Positions 1 to 6,584 of a DNA stretch of 9,331 nucleotides are shown here, one piece after another. The stretch's first letter is position 1. Every line of letters begins with the position of its first letter. The DNA comes from an uncultured Paraprevotella sp. Lineage in GTDB: Bacteria; Bacteroidota; Bacteroidia; Bacteroidales; Bacteroidaceae. Location of the stretch: positions 1 to 9,331 of the forward strand of contig CAJUDC010000042.1 in assembly GCA_910584955.1 (NCBI GenBank). The letters run 5' to 3'. Below the pieces are notes generated by a model that ran no database searches, had not been told where the DNA came from, and worked only from the letters and a program-made list of their open reading frames with translations. A program made the translations under genes and the position numbers.

Positions 1-140
1 ATAACCAACACGCCGGTATGTGTCTGGAAACACAAAAGTATCCCGATACGCCCAATAAGCAGGAATGGCCGTCAGCCATACTGGAGCCGGGACAGACTTA
101 CAACAGCCATTGCGTATATAAATTCTCTATTCAGAAGTAA
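1..140 (+). CDS. galM: aldose 1-epimerase (mutarotase), C-terminal fragment
   Basis: This is the last 45 codons of a gene that begins before the window; the reading frame starts at base 3 and ends with TAA at 138-140. The visible protein contains NQHAGMCLETQKYPDTPNK, followed by EWPSAILEPGQTYNS and a final VYKFSIQK. The pattern G-x-C-L-E-T-Q, then a P-x-x-P stretch, then L-x-P-G-x-x-Y is the typical C-terminus of GalM-type aldose 1-epimerases. In that family the Glu of the LETQ motif is the catalytic base. The enzyme interconverts alpha and beta anomers of aldoses, here plausibly L-arabinose released from polysaccharide, so that the isomerase receives the right anomer. The symporter gene starts 33 bases after the stop with no terminator between them, so the two are probably co-transcribed. 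Only the C-terminus is visible, so sugar specificity cannot be judged. Confidence 0.88.
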   Translation, partial: NQHAGMCLETQKYPDTPNKQEWPSAILEPGQTYNSHCVYKFSIQK

Positions 141-173
141 CAAACCTTTATCTTAATACTTTTTAAAAACATT

Positions 174-1856
174 ATGGAATCATTAGACTGGATTGTAATC
201 GGCATCTTTGCCGCATTTATGATTGGCATCGTGATCTGGGTTACACTGCAAAAGCAGGAAAACTCGGGCGACTATTTCTTGGGAGGACGTGACGCTACAT
301 GGATAGCGATCGGTTCCTCTATCTTTGCATCGAACATCGGTTCGGAGCATCTTATCGGCTTGGCAGGTTCGGGCGCCTCTTCCGGTATGGCGATGGCCCA
401 TTGGGAGATTCAGGGTTGGATGATCTTACTTTTAGGATGGGTATTCGTACCGTTCTACGAACGCAGTATGGTACTTACCATGCCCGAGTTCCTGGAACGA
501 CGCTACAACCCCCAATCCCGCACCTTGCTGTCACTCATCTCCTTGATCAGCTACGTGATGACCAAGGTGGCCGTAACCGTATATGCCGGTGGCCTTGTCT
601 TCCAGCAAGTATTCAATATCAACGAATTGTGGGGTATCGATTTCTTTTGGATCGCTGCAATCGGTTTAGTATTAATCACGGCCATCTACACTATTTTCGG
701 TGGTATGAAATCCGTGCTTTACACTTCGGTATTGCAAACCCCTATTCTGCTGTTGGGTTCGGCCATTATCCTGTGGCTCGGTCTGAAAGAACTGGGCGGC
801 TGGGACCAGATGATGAACATTTGCTCTCAGAATGTTGTGAATGACTATGGCGACACCATGACCAACCTGATCCGTTCGAACGAGGACCCCGATTATCCTT
901 GGCTGGGTGCGTTGTTGGGTTCCAGCATCATCGGTTTCTGGTACTGGTGTACCGACCAGTTTATCGTTCAGCGCGTATTGTCCGGGAAAGATGAAAAAGA
1001 AGCTCGTCGCGGTACCATCTTCGGTGCTTATCTGAAACTGCTCCCCGTATTTTTGTTCCTTATTCCGGGTATGATCGCATACGCCATTCATGTAAAAAAC
1101 GGTGGAGATTTTCTTCCTCTATTGGCCAACGGCAACCACAATGCCGATGCAGCCTTCCCCACCCTGGTAGCCAAATTGTTGCCGGCCGGTGTTAAAGGTG
1201 TAGTCGTATGCGGTATCTTGGCAGCTTTGATGAGTTCACTGGCCTCTTTGTTCAATTCATCGGCCATGCTGTTTACAATCGACTTCTACAAACGTTTCAA
1301 ACCAGAAACACCCGAAAAACAGCTCGTCGTCATCGGACAGGCAGCTACGGTAGTAATCGTAATACTGGGTATTCTATGGATTCCTGTCATGCGTAGTGTG
1401 GGAGATGTTCTCTATACCTATCTTCAGGACGTTCAGTCCGTATTAGCTCCGGGTATTGCCGCTGCTTTCCTGCTGGGTATCTGCTGGAAACGTACTTCAG
1501 CCCAAGGAGGTATGTGGGGCTTGATTTCCGGTCTCATCATCGGTCTTACCCGTTTAGGAGCCAAGGTATATTACAGTAATGTGGCCGATGCCGTTCCAAG
1601 TACATTCAAATATGTATTCTACGATTTGAACTGGTTGTTCTTCTGCGGTTGGATGTTACTGTTCTGCTGTCTGGTGGTTATCATCGTTAGTTTGATGACT
1701 CCGGCTCCATCGGAAGAAAAAATCAAGGGGCTCGTATTCGGAACCGCTACTCCCGAACAGATTGAAGCCACTCGTAAAAGTTGGAACCACTGGGATGTGA
1801 TTCATTCGGTTATTATTCTGGGAATCACAGCAGCTTTCTACTATTACTTCTGGTGA
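174..1856 (+). CDS. sodium/solute symporter (SSS/SGLT family), probable L-arabinose importer
   Basis: A 560-residue inner-membrane protein with many hydrophobic segments, consistent with the roughly 14 helices of SGLT-type symporters; the last helix ends at the C-terminus (FYYYFW). Family signatures are clear: ASNIGSEHLIGLAGSG (52-67) matches the unwound first core helix, YTIFGGMKSVLYTSVLQ (172-188) the next conserved block, and AALMSSLASLFNSSA (350-364) carries the paired serines (354, 355) of the sodium site. The protein should couple sodium entry to sugar uptake. Placement between a mutarotase gene and the arabinose genes argues for L-arabinose, but that is inference. Compared with the Vibrio galactose transporter vSGLT, recalled from memory, Glu88, Tyr263 and Lys294 appear kept (E78, Y257, K288), while Gln69, Ser91 and Asn260 are His59, Gly81 and Gly254. 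The ATG at 174 is chosen because the hydrophobic N-terminus begins there; the leader is A-rich without a Shine-Dalgarno sequence. Confidence 0.9.
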   Translation: MESLDWIVIGIFAAFMIGIVIWVTLQKQENSGDYFLGGRDATWIAIGSSIFASNIGSEHLIGLAGSGASSGMAMAHWEIQGWMILLLGWVFVPFYERSMVLTMPEFLERRYNPQSRTLLSLISLISYVMTKVAVTVYAGGLVFQQVFNINELWGIDFFWIAAIGLVLITAIYTIFGGMKSVLYTSVLQTPILLLGSAIILWLGLKELGGWDQMMNICSQNVVNDYGDTMTNLIRSNEDPDYPWLGALLGSSIIGFWYWCTDQFIVQRVLSGKDEKEARRGTIFGAYLKLLPVFLFLIPGMIAYAIHVKNGGDFLPLLANGNHNADAAFPTLVAKLLPAGVKGVVVCGILAALMSSLASLFNSSAMLFTIDFYKRFKPETPEKQLVVIGQAATVVIVILGILWIPVMRSVGDVLYTYLQDVQSVLAPGIAAAFLLGICWKRTSAQGGMWGLISGLIIGLTRLGAKVYYSNVADAVPSTFKYVFYDLNWLFFCGWMLLFCCLVVIIVSLMTPAPSEEKIKGLVFGTATPEQIEATRKSWNHWDVIHSVIILGITAAFYYYFW

Positions 1857-1879
1857 TCCAGCATTAATCAAAAGAAATT

Positions 1880-2560
1880 ATGATAGCTAACTTTTATAGT
1901 CAAAACCCAAAATTCTTCCTCGCTGTAGACTGTATTATCTTCGGTTTCCAGCGGGGAAGCCTTAAATTGCTCTTGCAACAAAGAAACTTTGAACCTTTTA
2001 AAGGAGAATGGTCTCTAATGGGCGGTTTCGTGCAGGAAAACGAAAGCCTGGATGAAGCAGCCCAACGGGTATGTTCCAATCTGACAGGTTTAAAAAACAT
2101 CTACCTGGAACAAGTAGGAGCTTTCGGCACTGTGAATCGTGATCCCGGTGCCCGCGTTGTTTCCATAGCTTATTATGCTTTGCTGGATATAGACAAAATT
2201 AATGAAAACCTCATGCCGGAAAATGATTCTTATTGGGAAGACATCAACCAATTGCCTGATCTATATTTCGATCATAGCGAAATGGTTACGAAAGCACGTA
2301 CCCAACTAAAGAAGAAAATAGCCAGAGCACCTGTAGGTTTCAATCTTCTGCCCACTCTGTTTACGTTAAGTCAGTTACAGTCGCTCTACGAAGCCATATT
2401 GGGCGAAAACATCGACAAACGAAATTTCCGTAAACGTGTAGAAGAAATGTCTTTTATTGAGAAAACCGACCAAATAGACAAAACCGGCAGCAAGCGAGGC
2501 GCGTATCTGTATCGTTTCAACAACAAGGCTTACAATAAAATACAAAAATTTAAATTATAA
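1880..2560 (+). CDS. araR: Nudix-related transcriptional regulator of arabinose utilisation (AraR-type)
   Basis: A 226-residue protein with two parts. Residues about 10-140 form a Nudix-like fold, including GEWSLMGGFVQENESLDEAA at 42-61. Residues about 152-226 form a winged helix-turn-helix, with LLPTLFTLSQLQSLYEAILG (156-175) followed by a basic NFRKRVEEM segment. The Nudix box is degenerate: Gly49, Glu55, Arg63 and Gly70 hold their places, but the metal-binding glutamates of the R-E-x-x-E-E core are Val64, Asn67 and Leu68. Hydrolase activity is therefore unlikely, and the domain probably senses a ligand. This architecture is that of NrtR-family regulators. The Bacteroides member AraR (BT0354 in B. 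thetaiotaomicron, from memory) controls arabinose genes and releases DNA on binding L-arabinose. The gene lies 23 bases after the symporter gene and 6 before araD, so it is probably self-regulated with the operon. A related regulator of another sugar is possible but less likely here. Confidence 0.88.
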   Translation: MIANFYSQNPKFFLAVDCIIFGFQRGSLKLLLQQRNFEPFKGEWSLMGGFVQENESLDEAAQRVCSNLTGLKNIYLEQVGAFGTVNRDPGARVVSIAYYALLDIDKINENLMPENDSYWEDINQLPDLYFDHSEMVTKARTQLKKKIARAPVGFNLLPTLFTLSQLQSLYEAILGENIDKRNFRKRVEEMSFIEKTDQIDKTGSKRGAYLYRFNNKAYNKIQKFKL

Positions 2561-2566
2561 CGAACC

Positions 2567-3262
2567 ATGTTAGAAAAGCTCAAACAAGAAGTATTTCAAG
2601 CCAATCTCGAACTGGTAAAACAGGGACTGGTCATATTTACTTGGGGCAACGTATCGGGCATCGACCGTGAAAAAGGTTTGGTTGTAATCAAACCAAGCGG
2701 TGTAAGCTACGACGAAATGAAAGCCTCCGATATGGTAGTAGTTGATTTGGCTACCGGAGCGGTAGTGGAAGGCGAATTAAACCCGTCGTCCGACACCCCC
2801 ACCCACCTTGCTTTATACAAGGCATTTCCTAATATACAAGGTGTGGTGCATACCCACTCCACCTATGCTACGGCATGGGCACAAGCCGGCAAGGACATAC
2901 CCAACATAGGTACGACCCACGCCGATTATTTCCACGAATCCATTCCATGCACAGAGGACATGACCGAAGCCGAGGTGAAAGGGGAATACGAACTGGAAAC
3001 GGGGAACGTCATCGTAAAACGTTTTGTTGGTATCAACCCTGACCATACTCCAGGTGTATTGGTAAAGAATCACGGTCCTTTTAGCTGGGGGACAAGTCCG
3101 GCCAATGCCGTATACAACGCCAAAGTAATGGAGCAATGCGCCAAAATGGCATTTATATCTTTCGCCATAAACCCTGACACGACGATGAACCCTTTGCTCA
3201 TTGAAAAACATTACAGTCGCAAACATGGCCCCAACGCCTATTACGGCCAAAAAAAGAAATAA
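2567..3262 (+). CDS. araD: L-ribulose-5-phosphate 4-epimerase
   Basis: This 231-residue cytoplasmic class II aldolase-like enzyme converts L-ribulose 5-phosphate to D-xylulose 5-phosphate, the last arabinose-specific step before the pentose phosphate pathway. Its length equals E. coli AraD, and the active site lines up almost number for number. Gly27-Asn28 and Ser44-Gly45 bind the phosphate end, with Ser74-Ser75-Asp76 in PSSDTPTH. The zinc ligands are His95, His97 (VVHTHS) and His169 (KNHGPF), where E. coli has His171. Asp120 lies in THADYF, and the C-terminal YYGQ carries the catalytic Tyr, here Tyr226. A two-residue deletion before His169 explains the numbering shift. SgbE/UlaF-type epimerases are close paralogues that cannot be separated by motifs alone, but the flanking araA and regulator decide the assignment. 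The gene starts 6 bases after the regulator's stop, suggesting tight co-transcription. Confidence 0.96.
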   Translation: MLEKLKQEVFQANLELVKQGLVIFTWGNVSGIDREKGLVVIKPSGVSYDEMKASDMVVVDLATGAVVEGELNPSSDTPTHLALYKAFPNIQGVVHTHSTYATAWAQAGKDIPNIGTTHADYFHESIPCTEDMTEAEVKGEYELETGNVIVKRFVGINPDHTPGVLVKNHGPFSWGTSPANAVYNAKVMEQCAKMAFISFAINPDTTMNPLLIEKHYSRKHGPNAYYGQKKK

Positions 3263-3300
3263 CGAATTCAATCTTAATAACAAACTAAAACGAACTAAAA

Positions 3301-4839
3301 ATGAACGTATTTGATCAATATGAAGTATGGTTTGTTACGGGAGCACAGCTTCTGTACGGAGGTGATGCCGTCATCGCCGTAGACAATCATTCCAACCAAA
3401 TGGTAGAAGGTCTCAATGCTTCGGGCCAGCTGCCGGTAAAAGTAGTATATAAAGGTACGGCCAACTCTTCCAAGGAAGTGGAAAACGTATTCAAAGCCGC
3501 CAATAATGATGAGAAATGTATCGGCGTGATTACGTGGATGCACACTTTCTCTCCGGCTAAGATGTGGATTCACGGTCTGCAACAGCTGAAAAAGCCTTTG
3601 TTACATCTGCATACACAGTTCAACAAGGAGATTCCTTGGGATACCATGGATATGGATTTCATGAACCTGAACCAATCGGCACACGGTGACCGTGAATTCG
3701 GCCATATTTGCACACGCATGCGCATCCGTCGCAAAGTAGTGGTTGGACATTGGCAAGATAAAGATACACAACATAAGATCGCCGTATGGATGCGTGTATG
3801 TGCAGCCTGGGCCGATTCTCAGGACATGCTTATCATCCGTTTCGGCGACCAAATGAACAATGTAGCCGTAACCGACGGTGATAAAGTAGAAGCTGAACAG
3901 CGTATGGGTTACCATGTGGATTACTGCCCCGTGAGTGAGCTAATGAGTTACCATAAGCAAATCAAGGATGAAGAGGTGGAAGCCTTGGTTAAAGTGTACT
4001 TCGACAGTTATGAACACGATAACGCACTCGAAGATAAATCAACCGAAGCCTACCGGAAGATATGGAATTCAGCCAAAGCCGAACTGGCTCTCCGCGCCAT
4101 ACTGGAAGCAAAGGGCGCCAAAGGCTTTACGACCAACTTCGACGACTTGGGCGATGTGGACGTAGACCAGACAGGCAACGGATTCGACCAGATTCCCGGT
4201 CTGGCTTCTCAACGTTTGATGGCAGAAGGTTACGGTTTCGGTGCCGAAGGCGACTGGAAATCGGCAGCTCTCTACCGTAGCGTATGGGTCATGAACCAAG
4301 GTATGCCGATGGGATGCTCTTTCCTGGAAGACTATACCCTGAACTTCGACGGTGCCAACAGTTCCATCCTTCAGGCCCACATGCTTGAAGTATGCCCGCT
4401 GATAGCCGACGCCAAACCTCGTTTGGAAGTGCATTTCCTCGGCATCGGTATCCGCAAAAGCCAAACGGCCCGTCTGGTGTTCACTTCCAAACAGGGCAAA
4501 GGTGTGACCGCCACAGTGGTAGACTTGGGTAATCGTTTCCGCCTCATCGTGAACGACGTAGAATGTATCCAGTCCAAGCCGCTCCCCAAACTGCCGGTAG
4601 CTTCTGCCTTGTGGATTCCAATGCCTAACTTCGAAGTCGGTGCAGGTGCATGGATTTTGGCCGGCGGCACCCACCATTCCTGTTTCTCATACGACCTCAC
4701 TTCCGAATACTGGGAGGACTATGCCGAAATAGCAGGTATTGAAATGGTACACATCAACAAAGACACCACGATCGGCGAGTTCAAAAAAGAACTGCGTATG
4801 AACGAGGTTTATTATATGCTGAACAAAGCATTGATGTAA
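3301..4839 (+). CDS. araA: L-arabinose isomerase
   Basis: A 512-residue cytoplasmic isomerase that converts L-arabinose to L-ribulose using a divalent metal, usually Mn2+. The start MNVFDQYEVWFVTGAQLLYG is typical of the family. The metal-binding set is complete: Glu316 (GAEGDWK), Glu343 (LEDYT), His360 (QAHMLEVCP) and His459 (GGTHHS), equivalent to Glu306, Glu333, His350 and His450 of E. coli AraA. The constant offset of about 10 comes largely from extra residues around 283-296 (LGDVDVDQTGNGFD), just before the conserved QIPGLASQRLMAEGYGFG block. The E. coli enzyme is about 500 residues. The gene begins 38 bases after araD behind an A-rich leader (aactaaaaATG) with no Shine-Dalgarno sequence, the usual Bacteroides arrangement. 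A perfect-stem hairpin lies 15 bases after its stop. Confidence 0.97.
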   Translation: MNVFDQYEVWFVTGAQLLYGGDAVIAVDNHSNQMVEGLNASGQLPVKVVYKGTANSSKEVENVFKAANNDEKCIGVITWMHTFSPAKMWIHGLQQLKKPLLHLHTQFNKEIPWDTMDMDFMNLNQSAHGDREFGHICTRMRIRRKVVVGHWQDKDTQHKIAVWMRVCAAWADSQDMLIIRFGDQMNNVAVTDGDKVEAEQRMGYHVDYCPVSELMSYHKQIKDEEVEALVKVYFDSYEHDNALEDKSTEAYRKIWNSAKAELALRAILEAKGAKGFTTNFDDLGDVDVDQTGNGFDQIPGLASQRLMAEGYGFGAEGDWKSAALYRSVWVMNQGMPMGCSFLEDYTLNFDGANSSILQAHMLEVCPLIADAKPRLEVHFLGIGIRKSQTARLVFTSKQGKGVTATVVDLGNRFRLIVNDVECIQSKPLPKLPVASALWIPMPNFEVGAGAWILAGGTHHSCFSYDLTSEYWEDYAEIAGIEMVHINKDTTIGEFKKELRMNEVYYMLNKALM

Positions 4840-4854
4840 TTGCTATCCAAACAC

Positions 4855-4884
4855 GGACGCGGAAGTGAAAATACCTCCGCGTCC
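4855..4884 (+). terminator. intercistronic hairpin between araA and the kinase gene
   Basis: GGACGCGGA at 4855-4863 pairs perfectly with TCCGCGTCC at 4876-4884. After an A-C mismatch the stem can extend three more pairs (G-C, T-A, G-U), leaving an AAAA loop at 4868-4871. The bases after the stem are TTCTAC and then A-rich, so there is no proper U-tract. It is therefore more likely an mRNA processing or stability element, or a partial attenuator, than a full intrinsic terminator. It sits in the largest gap of the operon (93 bases). Confidence 0.6.
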
Positions 4885-4932
4885 TTCTACAAAAAACACA
4901 AGTCTAACAGGAATTAAATCAATGCACCCACA

Positions 4933-6531
4933 ATGAAATTAGATGCAAAATCAACCATCGAGGCAGGAAAAGCCATCCTGGGTATCGAGTTCGGTTCAAC
5001 CCGAATCAAGGCGGTTCTGATTGACGAAGAAAACAAGCCTATAGCACAAGGAAGTCACGAGTGGGAAAACCAACTGGTCGACGGACTGTGGACCTACAGC
5101 ATAGAAGCCATCTGGTACGGACTTCAAGACTGCTATGCCGATCTTCGAGCCAACGTAAAGAAGCAATACGACACGGAAATTGAAATATTAGCGGCTATCG
5201 GCATCAGCGCCATGATGCACGGCTACATGGCTTTTGATAAAAACGAAGAAATCCTGGTACCGTTCCGAACATGGAGAAATACCAATACAGCCAAAGCTGC
5301 CGCAGAACTGTCCAAGCTCTTTGTCTACAATATACCTTTAAGATGGAGTATATCTCACTTGTATGAAGCGATCTTGGACAACGAAGAACATGTAAAGGAT
5401 ATTGATTATCTGACAACACTGGCAGGCTTTGTCCATTGGCAAATCACCGGGAATAAAGTACTGGGCATAGGCGACGCATCCGGCATGTTGCCCGTAGACC
5501 CGAACACCAAGAATTATTCTGCCGACATGGTGGAAAAATTCAACCGGTTAATAGCCCCCAAAGGCTTCGAATGGCAACTGCTCGATATTTTGCCCAAAAT
5601 ATTACCGGCCGGTGAAAACGCAGGTTTCCTAACGGCAGAAGGTGCTAAAAAGCTGGACGTTTCAGGCCATCTGAAACCGGGCATTCCGGTGTGTCCTCCC
5701 GAAGGAGATGCCGGTACGGGAATGGTAGCCACCAACGCTGTAAAGCAGCGGACGGGTAATGTATCGGCCGGAACTTCCTCTTTTTCTATGATCGTATTGG
5801 AAAAAGAGTTATCCCAACCCTACGAAATGATCGATATGGTAACGACCCCTGACGGAAGTCTGGTTGCTATGGTTCATTGTAACAACTGCACTTCCGACTT
5901 AAATGCGTGGGTCGGACTGTTCAAAGAATATCAGGAGTTGCTTGGTATACCTGTAGACATGAACGAAATATACGGAAAGCTTTATAACAATGCCTTGAAA
6001 GGGGATGCAGACTGCGGCGGACTGATTTCGTACAACTATATTTCCGGTGAGCCTGTAACCGGACTTGCTGAAGGTCGACCGATGTTCGTCCGTTCGGCAA
6101 ACGACAAGTTCAATCTGGCCAATTTCATGCGTACTCATTTATACGCGTCGGTCGGCGTACTTAAAATCGGTAACGACATTCTGTTCAAAGAAGAAAAAGT
6201 CTCTGTAGACCGCATCACCGGCCACGGCGGTTTATTTAAAACAAAGGGTGTAGGCCAAAGAATACTTGCGGCAGCTATAAATTCACCGATTTCCGTCATG
6301 GAAACCGCCGGCGAAGGCGGCGCCTGGGGCATTGCATTGCTAGGCTCCTATTTAGTGAACAACACCAAGAAACAGTCTCTTGCCGACTTTTTGGACGAAA
6401 CGGTGTTCGCCGGTGATGCGGGTTTCGAAGTATCTCCCACCCCCGAAGATGTAGCCGGCTTCAACACCTACATCGAAAAATACAAAGCCGGATTAGCCAT
6501 CGAAGAAGCAGCCGTAAGATGCAAAAAATAA
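4933..6531 (+). CDS. araB: FGGY-family carbohydrate kinase, probable L-ribulokinase
   Basis: A 532-residue cytoplasmic kinase of the FGGY/actin-like fold, expected to phosphorylate L-ribulose to L-ribulose 5-phosphate with ATP. The phosphate-1 motif is ILGIEFGSTRIKAVLID (15-31). The second phosphate motif is TGNVSAGTSSF (274-284). PEGDAGTG (257-263) carries Asp259, the likely catalytic base. The adenosine region comprises ITGHGGLFKTKGVGQRIL (428-445) and AGEGGAWGIALL (459-470). The N-terminus differs clearly from E. coli AraB (566 residues, from memory), so this looks like a separate FGGY subgroup doing the same job. The assignment to ribulose rests mainly on its position between araA and transketolase; xylulokinase is the main alternative. 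ATG at 4933 is chosen because it opens the frame 14 residues before the phosphate motif. An earlier ATG at 4922 is out of frame and gives only MHPQ before TGA. Confidence 0.86.
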   Translation: MKLDAKSTIEAGKAILGIEFGSTRIKAVLIDEENKPIAQGSHEWENQLVDGLWTYSIEAIWYGLQDCYADLRANVKKQYDTEIEILAAIGISAMMHGYMAFDKNEEILVPFRTWRNTNTAKAAAELSKLFVYNIPLRWSISHLYEAILDNEEHVKDIDYLTTLAGFVHWQITGNKVLGIGDASGMLPVDPNTKNYSADMVEKFNRLIAPKGFEWQLLDILPKILPAGENAGFLTAEGAKKLDVSGHLKPGIPVCPPEGDAGTGMVATNAVKQRTGNVSAGTSSFSMIVLEKELSQPYEMIDMVTTPDGSLVAMVHCNNCTSDLNAWVGLFKEYQELLGIPVDMNEIYGKLYNNALKGDADCGGLISYNYISGEPVTGLAEGRPMFVRSANDKFNLANFMRTHLYASVGVLKIGNDILFKEEKVSVDRITGHGGLFKTKGVGQRILAAAINSPISVMETAGEGGAWGIALLGSYLVNNTKKQSLADFLDETVFAGDAGFEVSPTPEDVAGFNTYIEKYKAGLAIEEAAVRCKK

Positions 6532-6584
6532 ATCAAGAAGCTATTTAAACACAGAATTATTCTTCTGAAATTCTAATAACCATT

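Noticed and set aside
141..173. Possible internal promoter before the symporter gene
   Set aside because: The 33-base gap has no TAnnTTTG box and no room for a full promoter with its leader, so read-through from galM is simpler.
299..844. A 181-codon plus-strand frame overlapping the symporter gene in another frame
   Set aside because: The symporter frame explains this region with family motifs, and the alternative product is Arg-rich with no recognisable domain.
2813..3283. A 156-codon minus-strand frame covering araD, with a hydrophobic start
   Set aside because: araD matches E. coli AraD nearly residue for residue on the other strand, and there is no sign of a minus-strand promoter or leader.
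4069..4677. A 202-codon open frame on the minus strand inside araA, and a similar one at 7338-7946 inside tkt
   Set aside because: Both lie wholly within well-recognised genes with complete active sites, and their translations resemble no family I know; they are codon-bias shadows.
6562..6575. Short inverted repeats in the gap before tkt (for example CAGAA/TTCTG and AGAATT/AATTCT)
   Set aside because: The stems are only 5-6 AT-rich pairs with no U-tract, so they are not credible as a terminator or operator without support.
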